DNA of 38,687 bases. Source: a virus. The notes under the pieces are model-generated. The model was not told where the DNA came from and ran no database searches. It saw only the letters and a list, made by a program, of their open reading frames with translations. The stretch covers positions 1 through 38,687 of the IMG/VR virus record IMGVR_UViG_3300000117_000075; one strand, written 5' to 3'. Numbering within the stretch: position 1 is the first letter of the stretch; every line of letters begins with the position of its first letter. The translations under genes and the position numbers were made by a program. Of this stretch, positions 24,257 to 31,702 are shown one piece after another.

Positions 24257-24654
24257 TAAATCAATCCCTTTATTTTTAATATTTCATCTAGTCCACTAAG
24301 GCTAAGATGTCTTTTATCATTCATTATATTTATTACGGTTCTGAAGTCCGGCCACTGATTTCTTGCATCAGAATATTCCGGAGGAATTATATTGCTTATA
24401 ATAACTAAATCCTTTATTCTAGAAATAGTTAGTATTGGTTTCTGTCTTAGTTTAGACTCCCTTTCTTTGATGTGGCACTTAACATTATATTGTAATAGAG
24501 TTCTTTTAATTTGATTAAGGAAATCCAATTCCCCTCTAATCTGAATCTTAGGCCTTACTTGATATCCCAATGTACTTCTATAGTCTGATTCTATTCTAAC
24601 ATCACAATTAGCAACGCCGATAAAAATGCCAACCATAACCTCTTTACTAAACAT
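24256..24654 (-). CDS. LAGLIDADG-like endonuclease-fold protein
   Basis: 132 residues, ATG 24654 with GGTGACAAATT upstream. The N-terminal helix 'VGIFIGVANCDVRI' followed by 'GYQVRPKIQI', then 'FLNQIKRTLLQY' and 'PILTISRIKDLVII' reproduces the alpha-beta-beta-alpha-beta order of a single LAGLIDADG domain. The catalytic acidic residue usually closing the motif is replaced by a Cys-Asp pair shifted by one. It could be a homodimeric homing endonuclease or a domesticated DNA-binding protein. It stands free, with no intron or intein seen around it. Confidence 0.6.
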   Translation of the reverse strand: MFSKEVMVGIFIGVANCDVRIESDYRSTLGYQVRPKIQIRGELDFLNQIKRTLLQYNVKCHIKERESKLRQKPILTISRIKDLVIISNIIPPEYSDARNQWPDFRTVINIMNDKRHLSLSGLDEILKIKGLI

Positions 24655-25009
24655 AATTTGTCACCTGTCCCGTACCTAAACACTCACTCTTAAATCTAAG
24701 AAAATTTAAACCCTCTAGCATAATCTCTATGATATATTCCGAGAGTTCACAATTTGCAACAACTACTGTTACATTATTTCCCCTGTAAATGTTTAGGGAC
24801 TTGGCTTCTTCTTCATCTATACCCTTAGAAAATAACATCATTGGTGGGTCTACTCCTCTTGATAGAAGGTGGATTTTAACCCCGCCTCCTACAAACTCTA
24901 TTTCTTCATCACTTATGTCACCATAAACCATAAAGGAATAAGTGTTCACTCTTTCGTATTTCTCGCACCAAGTCTGTATTTCGGGGTCTAGCATTATATC
25001 AAAATCCAT
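24647..25009 (-). CDS. Unknown 120-residue protein
   Basis: Overlaps the ligase stop by 11 bases and the LAGLIDADG-like gene by eight. Mixed alpha/beta with 'SFMVYGDISDEEIEFVGGG' and 'NNVTVVVANCELSEYIIEIML' patterns. Acidic. No family recognised. Confidence 0.55.
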   Translation of the reverse strand: MDFDIMLDPEIQTWCEKYERVNTYSFMVYGDISDEEIEFVGGGVKIHLLSRGVDPPMMLFSKGIDEEEAKSLNIYRGNNVTVVVANCELSEYIIEIMLEGLNFLRFKSECLGTGQVTNYV

Positions 25010-26534
25010 TCATAGTCTGAATTACATCTGATACTGTATTAATATCTGCTACATATTTATCTTCTCTTATCTTTACTATTCGGGGAAACCTTAGACCAAT
25101 ATCTCCCTTACTATTTCTTGAGATTAAATCGGCAGTAACTTCTATTACCACCTTTGGTAAGAATAAATAAGTATCTCCCTTATATCCCTCTACCAATGTT
25201 CGTAACTTATTTGTTAATACAAACATTTCATTTTCTGATAGTCCAGTTCCTACAGAACCTATGTTCATGAAACCATCTTCACTCTTTACTGCTATATCGA
25301 AAGAAGCAAAGAATCCTGCCCTAGCCCCTTCTCCGTATCTAGCAGAAGTAATCACTACATCTAAATCAATTCTAGGAGGCTTATACTTAGCCCAAGAAGT
25401 AGAACGCTTGGCTGACTCATATTTATGGTTAGCATCTTTAACAATGATTCCTTCGAACCCATCATTAATTGCAATGTTATAGAATGCTAAAACATCACCA
25501 CCCTTTTCCATTCTATGTGCTTGGTCGGGTATCATTGACATCTTTTCTAGTCTTTCATGATAGGGCAAATCTGTAAGAGTTTCTCCACCCACCATTAGAG
25601 CATCAAAGGCCACCCATCTTACAGGGCAATCCTGTACTGCTTTAGCATGGTCTTTTGAGTGAACCCTAGTTCCCATCCTTTTGTGTTCCGCAGGGCTACC
25701 GTCTTCCTTAATCGGATAGATTTCACCATCTAGAATACAATCGACACTGTAATTTTTTACAAGATTCACTATGTCTGAAAATTGTGGGGTTACGATTCTG
25801 CCTTTTCTATTGAAAACAATAACACTCTCGCCTTTTCTATGGACTTGATATCTATTGCCGTCATATTTATAATCGACAATCTTATCTCTGGGCCACTTTT
25901 TCATAGGAATTTCTTTTGCTAGCATTGGTTTTAGAAACTTACCATGCTGCAAAGAACATGACGGTTCTTCTTTCATCTCATAATATCTAGTAGTCACTTG
26001 AATAGAATTAAAATTAGTATGGTGTTTAACTTCTGATAATTTTTTACCATAAGCCTTAGCCAACATCTTTTGAACATTGCCAATGTTTATACCATTTCTA
26101 GGAACACCTAGCCAATATTTAACGAACCATTTTCTTTCCAATGAAGACATAGAATTAAAGGACAGGCTAAAGGTATTAAATTCACTAGAGTCTATCCCCT
26201 TACATTCTATCTGTAGTAGTGAAAGTACTTCGCCCAAACCTATTTCGGTTTCTGATGTTTGGCTACTATCTAAAGAATAAATAGCATCGCCCAAATCATT
26301 TAGTGCGGCATACATTGAATCAACTTCATCCTCAAATATATTCAAGGCCCTCGCTATCCACTTCTTAGCCTTCGACAGTCCTATGTTATTACTTTCATAT
26401 TCCATAGAAAGAATAGAAAATAGGGCTGGCCTATTTTCGAATTTCTCTAGTTCTTTGGAAACTAAAGCCTGTTGTTGTGTTGGAGTTTTGTAGTTCGTCG
26501 CTTCTAACAGTCTCGCTAACTTCTTCATCGTCAT
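24999..26534 (-). CDS. lig: ATP-dependent DNA ligase
   Basis: 511 residues with GGAGTGAT before the start. The N-terminal 200 residues are the helical DNA-binding domain ('LERKWFVKYWLG', 'LAKAYGK'). The adenylation domain has motif I 'KYDGNR' with the lysine nucleophile K223, motif III 'ILDGEIYP', 'VAFDALMV', motif IV 'GFEGIIVKD' and motif V 'SWAKYKPP'. The OB domain follows, ending 'GLRFPRIVKIREDK' (motif VI). It seals nicks, joining Okazaki fragments together with PCNA. All key residues are present. Confidence 0.95.
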   Translation of the reverse strand: MTMKKLARLLEATNYKTPTQQQALVSKELEKFENRPALFSILSMEYESNNIGLSKAKKWIARALNIFEDEVDSMYAALNDLGDAIYSLDSSQTSETEIGLGEVLSLLQIECKGIDSSEFNTFSLSFNSMSSLERKWFVKYWLGVPRNGINIGNVQKMLAKAYGKKLSEVKHHTNFNSIQVTTRYYEMKEEPSCSLQHGKFLKPMLAKEIPMKKWPRDKIVDYKYDGNRYQVHRKGESVIVFNRKGRIVTPQFSDIVNLVKNYSVDCILDGEIYPIKEDGSPAEHKRMGTRVHSKDHAKAVQDCPVRWVAFDALMVGGETLTDLPYHERLEKMSMIPDQAHRMEKGGDVLAFYNIAINDGFEGIIVKDANHKYESAKRSTSWAKYKPPRIDLDVVITSARYGEGARAGFFASFDIAVKSEDGFMNIGSVGTGLSENEMFVLTNKLRTLVEGYKGDTYLFLPKVVIEVTADLISRNSKGDIGLRFPRIVKIREDKYVADINTVSDVIQTMNGF

Positions 26535-26679
26535 ATTTTATCACTCCATTTATTATTATTATCATTTCCTTTATCAGTTGTTTTTCTTTATCATCAAAAG
26601 GATATAGTACGCTATTGTTTTTATTATTCGCTAATTTGGTTAATTTACTACCAATACGAATCCATTCATTCCTCTTCAT
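26431..26679 (-). CDS. Unknown 82-residue protein overlapping the ligase start
   Basis: ATG 26679 with GGTGTAGTGG upstream and a 14-base overlap with the previous gene. The first 48 residues are a plausible helical protein ('KQLIKEMIIIINGVIKYDD'); the rest, in overlap with the ligase, is polar and low in complexity. Without it there would be an unusual 131-base gap. Weak candidate. Confidence 0.45.
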   Translation of the reverse strand: MKRNEWIRIGSKLTKLANNKNNSVLYPFDDKEKQLIKEMIIIINGVIKYDDEEVSETVRSDELQNSNTTTGFSFQRTREIRK

Positions 26680-27064
26680 CCACTACACCTTCTTCAGTAG
26701 GGTTGTCACCTTTCATCTTAGTAACTAACCCGTTAGTTATCTCAAGATTTATCCTAGGTATGTTCATAATCATATTGTTTAAAACTTCTATGATATCTTC
26801 TCTACCTGCTGCTTGTGCGCCATCTGCCAAATATGCTAGATATCCGATAGACATTGGCTGGGCCATATTATGTATTTGGCCAGCCCCAGTACGCATTTCC
26901 CAATAGTAGACAAATGAACCCTTTATTGCTTCATTATTAGTTCTAACCTTGGGCCATGATTCTTTAAACTGGCTAAGGACTTCTCCCTTGAGTTTCTTCT
27001 CTATTCTTTTAGTCCAAGCAACAAATTCCTTGTCGTCTTTGTATATTTTAATTATTTTCCACAT
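26666..27064 (-). CDS. Unknown 132-residue protein
   Basis: Contains 'SFVYYWEMRTGAGQIHNMAQPM' in two parts and 'SIGYLAYLADGAQAAGRED', then 'IIEVLNNMIMNIPRINLEI' and an acidic tail. The combination of short conserved-looking motifs with HNM.QP is shared loosely with the 68-residue protein at 15993-16199. No family recognised. Confidence 0.55.
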   Translation of the reverse strand: MWKIIKIYKDDKEFVAWTKRIEKKLKGEVLSQFKESWPKVRTNNEAIKGSFVYYWEMRTGAGQIHNMAQPMSIGYLAYLADGAQAAGREDIIEVLNNMIMNIPRINLEITNGLVTKMKGDNPTEEGVVDEEE

Positions 27065-27272
27065 CTAAATCAGCCTCTCTTAGTATTCTAGTTAGTATCG
27101 CATGTACTCTAGTCGCTTCTTCTAGATTCATCCTAATGCCTTTCTTTGTAGGCTTATCATTAGAATACCATCTAAAGTCTACCACTTGTTTCTTCCAGTA
27201 TTCTCCGGAATATATCTGTATTTCATCTGTAGCATTTCTAGCCACCCTTCCTTGTAATGTTAAATCACTCAA
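27048..27272 (-). CDS. PC4-like single-stranded DNA-binding transcription cofactor, TTG start
   Basis: 74 residues. The start is TTG at 27272 with GGAGGG seven bases upstream; no in-frame ATG precedes the conserved part. The core 'VVDFRWYSND' then 'KPTKKGIRMNLEEATRV' matches the PC4/YdbC pattern of a strand VDIR.Y, a loop with P(T/G).KGI.L and a following helix. PC4-fold proteins bind melted DNA and assist transcription or replication; with the viral TFB this suggests control of transcription. Assignment is by pattern. Confidence 0.6.
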   Translation of the reverse strand: MSDLTLQGRVARNATDEIQIYSGEYWKKQVVDFRWYSNDKPTKKGIRMNLEEATRVHAILTRILREADLDVENN

Positions 27273-27669
27273 TCATTAACCCTCCTTTAAATTTCTCTAA
27301 GTCCTTTCTTGAGATGAAATATCTAGGAGACTCTAAGGAATCCAATCTATTAACAACCCAACAAGCACCGCCCAAACTAGATATCTGAACTATTTCATAT
27401 TGGCCATCTTCGACCTCTACTATTTCCCTCGTTTGTATTTCGGGGGTTAGCCCATACATCCTAGTGAGTTCTCCCGCTACTTCGTGTATGTTATCAATTA
27501 CATACTTGATGATGTGCGCCCTTTGAATTGGTATCTTCGGGGCGACTTCTATTTTCATCTTACCTGTATTGCTACACACCTTACATTTATTGCCGCTACA
27601 TATAGGACATTTAATTTCTGCTGCATATGGCGCAGGTAAAGTTACGGTGACGGCCCTCTTCTTGCTCAT
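27265..27669 (-). CDS. Zinc-finger protein with DnaJ-like cysteine motif
   Basis: 134 residues. 'CPICSGNKCKVCSNTGKM' (residues 21-38) carries C-x2-C and a second C-x2-C with Gly residues, similar to one half of a DnaJ zinc domain (CxxCxGxG). The rest is an alpha/beta domain with 'HIIKYVIDNIHEVAGEL' and 'SPRYFISRKDLEKF'. Close to the GroEL/ES genes, but a chaperone role is not shown. Overlaps both neighbours by a few bases. Confidence 0.55.
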   Translation of the reverse strand: MSKKRAVTVTLPAPYAAEIKCPICSGNKCKVCSNTGKMKIEVAPKIPIQRAHIIKYVIDNIHEVAGELTRMYGLTPEIQTREIVEVEDGQYEIVQISSLGGACWVVNRLDSLESPRYFISRKDLEKFKGGLMIE

Positions 27670-27779
27670 TTTTCTCTCCTCTGAACCGACATAGTACCGT
27701 CTTTGTTTTTAGTTAGAATGGTCATAGAGCCATCTGTATAAACAATAGTCATTCTTTCGATTGTTTTGTCATCGAACAT
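27666..27779 (-). CDS. Micro-protein, 37 residues
   Basis: ATG in TAATG with the upstream gene, stop in ATGA with the downstream gene. A beta-hairpin-like sequence 'ERMTIVYTDGSMTILTKN'. Only the coupled start and stop support it. Confidence 0.45.
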   Translation of the reverse strand: MFDDKTIERMTIVYTDGSMTILTKNKDGTMSVQRREK

Positions 27780-27934
27780 TAGTCTTCCTCCTTAAATAAA
27801 AGGACACCGTGTTCCATGCAATATCCACCTTCAATCATTTTTTTTACCCAAGTCGGTTGTTCTCCGATTGTTATCAAACTGTTCTTAAGTATTTTTTTCT
27901 TACATCCTTCGTATTTACATTTAGCCCATTCCAT
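27779..27934 (-). CDS. Small zinc-finger-like protein, 51 residues
   Basis: ATG 27934 follows GGAGGAATAAAT at the end of groEL. C6-x4-C11 and C39-x2-H42 give a CCCH-type zinc site ('CKYEGC', 'CMEH') around 'TIGEQPTWVKKMIEGG'. The arrangement resembles short zinc-binding phage proteins that cap a helix. Function unknown. Confidence 0.55.
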   Translation of the reverse strand: MEWAKCKYEGCKKKILKNSLITIGEQPTWVKKMIEGGYCMEHGVLLFKEED

Positions 27935-27936
27935 AT

Positions 27937-29433
27937 TTATTCCTCCGGTAATAATACTGCTACTTCAGTGGTAAGGAATAGCATTGCAATAGACATGGCT
28001 ACAGAAAAACTACTCTTTGTAACTTTAACGGGGTCGATGATTCCGTCTTCTAACAAGTCTACATATTCTCCCTTTACTGCATTCCATCCTTGATTGTCTT
28101 GTAGTAGGCGAACCAACGGTACATGCCCGCTAAGAATTAATTGAGGAGCCTTTAGAGAATCAATAACAATTCTATTCAATTCTACATTTCCATCTAATTC
28201 TTTAGAAGCATCCCATAAAGCCCTTCCAGCACCCAAAACAATTCCTTCTTGTAAAGCGGCCTTTGTTGCATTTAGAGCATCGTCTAATCTTTCTTTAGTT
28301 TCACGCATTTCCATACTCGAACCTGCACCTACAGTAATTACTGCTACTCCTCCTTGTAGTCTGCTAAGTCTTTTCTTGATTCGCATTCTATCATAGTTGG
28401 TTTCTATTTCTTCGTAGCGGCTTTTCAGAGACGAAATCTTATCTGATACATCTCCTTCTCCTCCGACTAAAGTAGTATTGCTAGAAGTAATTATTGCCTT
28501 CTCGCAAGTACCTAAGTCTTCAATAGTAGCAGAAGTAATATCTGAATTATTCTCGTCACTGAATACCTTTCCACCTAACAGAGAAACAATGTCTCCCAAT
28601 TCATCTAGTTGAGCATCGCCGAAATTAGGAGCGGTTACTACACATGCTTCTATTCTACCCTCTACGATATTCATAATCATATTGTTTAGCGCAGGGCCTT
28701 GAATACTTTTACAGAATATAAGAACGGGCTTTCCTTTAGAAGAAGCCAATTCTAGTATTGGTAATAAGTCTGAAAAGTTACTGATGTTTTTATTGGTAGT
28801 GAGTACAAGCGGATTCTTTAGTTCGCAGATTCCCGAAGGGTCGTTTGCCATAAGGTGACTGAAATATCCTTCGTCTACTTCTAGTCCCTCTTTAACTTCA
28901 TAAGAAGTTTCTAATTGGTTTCCTTCTTCTACAGTTATTACTCCATCCTTACCTACATGAGATAATACTTCTGCAATCAATTTACCCATTCTAACATCGT
29001 TATTAGATGCAATAGTGGCGACATCAATTATAGTTTCATCTGTAACTTCTATCGCTTGGTCTGATAAACTGTTTAGAACAGCATTCCTAATGCTCTCCAT
29101 CTCTAATCTAAGATGGTGCAAGTCTGTTGCATCTAGTTCTGCTAAACCATTACACAATGCTTGAGCAATAATACAAGCGGTAGTAGTACCATCACCTGCA
29201 TTTTGTTGTGCTTGCATTGCAAGATTCTGAACCATCTTAACCCCTAAACTAACATAGGGGTCGGGGTGAGAAATATACTTGGTAATGGTAACTCCGTCAT
29301 TAATAATGACAGGAGGATTACCTTGTAAGATAACCGTCTTTGCTTGTGGGCCAAGAGTAGGTTTTACTGTATCTGCTACTAAGTTAATTCCCTGTAGTAA
29401 TTTTTCCTTTACTTCTTTACCATGTATAATCAT
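27937..29433 (-). CDS. groEL: Group I chaperonin (GroEL/Hsp60)
   Basis: 498 residues against about 548 for E. coli GroEL; the Gly-Met tail is missing and small deletions occur. Equatorial ATP site: 'AGDGTTTA' (D81), with the second catalytic Asp in 'LDDALNATKAA' (D385). 'GYFSHLM', 'ISNFSDLLPILE' and 'APNFGDAQ' line up with GroEL apical and intermediate segments, and 'VTVGAGSSMEMRE' leads to 'GIVLGAG'. It is the bacterial, not the archaeal thermosome, type. The GroES-like gene overlaps its start by four bases. It probably folds virion proteins in the cytoplasm, as virus-encoded chaperonins of some giant phages do. Confidence 0.95.
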   Translation of the reverse strand: MIIHGKEVKEKLLQGINLVADTVKPTLGPQAKTVILQGNPPVIINDGVTITKYISHPDPYVSLGVKMVQNLAMQAQQNAGDGTTTACIIAQALCNGLAELDATDLHHLRLEMESIRNAVLNSLSDQAIEVTDETIIDVATIASNNDVRMGKLIAEVLSHVGKDGVITVEEGNQLETSYEVKEGLEVDEGYFSHLMANDPSGICELKNPLVLTTNKNISNFSDLLPILELASSKGKPVLIFCKSIQGPALNNMIMNIVEGRIEACVVTAPNFGDAQLDELGDIVSLLGGKVFSDENNSDITSATIEDLGTCEKAIITSSNTTLVGGEGDVSDKISSLKSRYEEIETNYDRMRIKKRLSRLQGGVAVITVGAGSSMEMRETKERLDDALNATKAALQEGIVLGAGRALWDASKELDGNVELNRIVIDSLKAPQLILSGHVPLVRLLQDNQGWNAVKGEYVDLLEDGIIDPVKVTKSSFSVAMSIAMLFLTTEVAVLLPEE

Positions 29434-29660
29434 TCAACCACCCCGTAAATATAATCTATATCAATAACCCAATAGTCGCCACTCTTATGTGCAACCTTGT
29501 TAATATCAAAGTGTATCTTATCTCCAACCTTTAGTCCGTTGGTAACTTCTTTCATCTCAAATAAAACGGTTCCTTTATCTAGGCTCTCGCTCTTTATTCC
29601 ACTAGCACTTTCTTCCACTAATGGGAGAAAGGCAACCCATTTCCCTATCGTTTTAATCAT
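29430..29660 (-). CDS. groES: Minimal GroES-like cochaperonin
   Basis: 76 residues against about 97 for GroES. The strand order fits the family: 'KTIGKWVAFLPL' (roughly the LHDRVIV strand), a short polar loop with 'SASGIKSES' in the place of the mobile loop that binds GroEL, 'GTVLFEM', 'LKVGDKIHFDIN' (VGD.V.F), and the ending 'YWVIDIDYIYGVVE' matching the ESDILAIVE end. The roof hairpin seems deleted. Identity is strongly supported by its position, four bases overlapping with groEL. It would cap the chaperonin chamber. Confidence 0.72.
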   Translation of the reverse strand: MIKTIGKWVAFLPLVEESASGIKSESLDKGTVLFEMKEVTNGLKVGDKIHFDINKVAHKSGDYWVIDIDYIYGVVE

Positions 29661-29839
29661 TTAGCCAACTCCCAATTATTAATTAGATGATACCCGTTCC
29701 ATCTTGTATCGTTATTTAGCACAAAAATTGTATATTTTTTGCTTCCCCTAGTGAACTTTTCGATTGACTTAACTGTAGCCTTAACGCCTAGATGTATATT
29801 CTGTAATGCGTCACCTTTTTTTAAAGTCCCTAAGTTCAT
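29657..29839 (-). CDS. Unknown 60-residue beta-rich protein
   Basis: Coupled by ATGA to both neighbours. 'LKKGDALQNIHLG' then 'TVKSIEKFTRGSKKYTIFVL' reads like an SH3-type or KOW-like small barrel, and an 'NDTRWNGYHL' motif follows. Not recognised further. Confidence 0.5.
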   Translation of the reverse strand: MNLGTLKKGDALQNIHLGVKATVKSIEKFTRGSKKYTIFVLNNDTRWNGYHLINNWELAK

Positions 29840-30108
29840 TCTTCTTCACCTAACTTAAATCTATTCAACCGTGCTACTTGGCAACATAGTCTAATCTTTT
29901 GAGTAGATTCTAAATTCCAAAAGGCATCATCTTTCCAGCCTAACTTGATTTCAATGTATCTGCACAATTCTCGCCTAGACATATTTTGAAAATCTTCGTC
30001 TATAGGAGTCCCTAATACTTCTCTAGTATCATGGTCTAGAAACTTATCCAAGAAAACATACACCCTTCCCATTAAACCAATTAGTTTTCTAACCGTCCAT
30101 TGTATCAT
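29836..30108 (-). CDS. Unknown 90-residue helical protein
   Basis: Start set at ATG 30108, with GGAGGA seven bases upstream and ATGA coupling. Helical: 'WTVRKLIGLMGRVYVFLDKFL', shortened by a turn, then 'MSRRELCRYIEIKLGW'. Acidic end 'GEEE', a tail common to proteins of this region because of the shared stop-start junction GAAGAATGA. Function unknown. Confidence 0.55.
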   Translation of the reverse strand: MIQWTVRKLIGLMGRVYVFLDKFLDHDTREVLGTPIDEDFQNMSRRELCRYIEIKLGWKDDAFWNLESTQKIRLCCQVARLNRFKLGEEE

Positions 30109-30362
30109 ACTATTCTCCTCCAAACATTCTTTTTTCTCATGCCTACTTCGCATTTAGTAAAGTGGTTAGATATTCTTAGTAGGTAGGCCATGCCCTGCAT
30201 TGTAGGAATAAACGCCATAGTCTGATGGCGGTAACTACTTCTATCTTTAACAGGCCCTATTAGTTTTTTCAGAATATCTATCGCTTGGTCAGAAGTCAAT
30301 TCTTGCCCGACCTCCGTTGCTTCTAGAAGTTTCTTCTCCATTCTTCTGTGCCTAAGTTTCAT
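30105..30362 (-). CDS. Unknown 85-residue basic protein
   Basis: Basic ends ('MKLRHRRMEKK', 'MRKKNVWRR') flank a helical core 'ELTSDQAIDILKKLIGP' and 'TMQGMAYLLRISNHF'. Coupled by ATGA on both sides. It may bind nucleic acid; no family recognised. Confidence 0.55.
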   Translation of the reverse strand: MKLRHRRMEKKLLEATEVGQELTSDQAIDILKKLIGPVKDRSSYRHQTMAFIPTMQGMAYLLRISNHFTKCEVGMRKKNVWRRIV

Positions 30363-30952
30363 TCCTCTTCCCCCTGCTCTAGTCTAAGTAATTCTTCTGC
30401 ATTTATGAGTTCGTGTTCTGTAATAAAATCGTAGTCTAACAGAATTTCTCTAAGTCTTTCGTAATCAATCGGAATGACTGAAGAAGCACTTGGCATTACT
30501 GAATCATATTCCCAACTCTGAACTCTCTCAAAACGGTAGTCGTTATAAATCATCAACTGCTTCGGACTTATATTATTCCAACGACCATAGTGCCCCTCTC
30601 CACCCACTACTATTGCAGATTTCATCATAGGTTCCCAAATAGAAACCGTACTAATATCAGTACTGCTAAAATAGGCGGAACCGAATGGGTGCGTATGAAT
30701 CCAACATTTGATGGGAAGTTTCATTCCTACTGGGTCTACTTTAAAATCAACATATCCAGCAGTACCACTACTAATATGTAGTCTGTCATTACCATCAATG
30801 ACTACCTGTACTTCCAGTTTTGGAAGTATTTCTGTAGAAGACTTCCATATTTCTGATAGGAACTTCGCCGTAACTTCAGGATTTAATTCCCATTCAGATA
30901 CAATCCCAACTTTGTAATCGGGGCCTAAATCATCATTCATCATTTCAGTCAT
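30359..30952 (-). CDS. JAB/MPN (JAMM) metalloprotease, likely Ubl-removing
   Basis: 197 residues. The JAMM zinc motif is exact: H86-x-H88-P, then seven residues to S96, x2, D99 ('HTHPFGSAYFSSTDIS'), after a strand 'IKCWI'. The upstream catalytic Glu is likely in the preceding beta region (E41 or E47). Residues 110-140 complete the fold ('SAIVVGG', 'QLMIYND'). Such enzymes cut isopeptide bonds after a ubiquitin-like C-terminus or process Ubl precursors. The E1-like gene overlaps its start by four bases and a Gly-Gly ending Ubl gene is 3.3 kb upstream. 'RWNNISPK' in this protein recurs as 'NWNNLSPK' in the 419-residue protein of the cluster. Confidence 0.88.
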   Translation of the reverse strand: MTEMMNDDLGPDYKVGIVSEWELNPEVTAKFLSEIWKSSTEILPKLEVQVVIDGNDRLHISSGTAGYVDFKVDPVGMKLPIKCWIHTHPFGSAYFSSTDISTVSIWEPMMKSAIVVGGEGHYGRWNNISPKQLMIYNDYRFERVQSWEYDSVMPSASSVIPIDYERLREILLDYDFITEHELINAEELLRLEQGEEE

Positions 30953-31503
30953 ACATTTACCACCTTAAAAAGCCCAACATCTTCAGCATTGAACCATCTT
31001 TGAATCCATTCTGCCGCCATTCCAGCAATTGCCACTTGCATAAAGTGAACATTTTTATTACTTCCATCCCAAGAATCTCCTTGACAAGAAAAACTTCCAT
31101 CCGGCCCAGCCAACATAGTGTCCCACATATCCGGACTAGAGTCCGAAGATATAAACGCAGCATTGCGGCCTTGTGCTCTTAGGTCTAGCCAATTAAAATT
31201 ACTTCGGTACATGGTTCTCCTAAGACTTAGATTATCTACGCAAGATATAACCAAATCGAATCCTTCCATTTGCTTAGTAGTTAGAATTTTATGCGGTATG
31301 CAGGTTGTTAAATTAAACCTAGTGTGCATCACTGATGCTTTATTATCCCCAACATCCTCTTTGCCGTAATTCTGATACGGTATATTTTTCATTTCTACTA
31401 TGTCGGGGTCTGCTACTGTAATAGAATACAGTCCCGTCTTCTTCAGAAGCGGAATTAGAAAACTTCCAATTCCACCTGCGCCTATAATTAATACTCTTCT
31501 CAT
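30949..31503 (-). CDS. E1-like adenylyltransferase (ThiF/MoeB family)
   Basis: 184 residues, only the adenylation domain. Rossmann nucleotide loop 'IIGAGGIGS' (8-13), 'DPDIVEMKNIPYQNY' (the D.D.VE..N..RQ motif with Tyr in place of Arg), and 'ISCVDNLSLRR' (conserved DN...R). C88 and C140 ('FSCQGDSWDG') are candidate catalytic cysteines. E1 proteins activate the C-terminal Gly of a ubiquitin-like protein with ATP. It is immediately followed by the JAB gene. Could alternatively serve sulphur transfer, but no molybdopterin or thiamine genes are here. Confidence 0.88.
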   Translation of the reverse strand: MRRVLIIGAGGIGSFLIPLLKKTGLYSITVADPDIVEMKNIPYQNYGKEDVGDNKASVMHTRFNLTTCIPHKILTTKQMEGFDLVISCVDNLSLRRTMYRSNFNWLDLRAQGRNAAFISSDSSPDMWDTMLAGPDGSFSCQGDSWDGSNKNVHFMQVAIAGMAAEWIQRWFNAEDVGLFKVVNV

Positions 31504-31504
31504 T

Positions 31505-31702
31505 TCAATTCCTCACAATTATTTTTCTTTCTACAAGTTCATTGTAGTTTTCCATCCAACTAACTAGAACCTTACTGGCTTCTCTTCGATTTAAACCGTA
31601 TGCTTCTTGCAGGTAGGGAGAAGCACCAAACATATTGGTTACTCCACTTTGTCTAAGTTCTTCTAAATATACATAATATTCATACCATTCTTCTTCTATC
31701 AT
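31505..31702 (-). CDS. Small helical protein, 65 residues
   Basis: Between TFB and E1, coupled to TFB by ATGA. The sequence 'YYVYLEELRQSGVTNMFGA' then 'PYLQEAYGLNRREASKVLVSWM' is a compact helical motif that I recall as frequent in marine phage genomes without assigned function; it reads like a helix-turn-helix. Confidence 0.55.
   Translation of the reverse strand: MIEEEWYEYYVYLEELRQSGVTNMFGASPYLQEAYGLNRREASKVLVSWMENYNELVERKIIVRN

Noticed and set aside
27937-29433. Archaeal thermosome (group II chaperonin)
   Set aside because: The equatorial and apical segments follow GroEL, there is a GroES-like partner, and no built-in lid region is seen.
30957-31163. Alternative-frame minus-strand open frame of 68 codons inside the E1-like gene
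   Set aside because: Lies within the E1 coding sequence in another frame, with no independent ribosome site.
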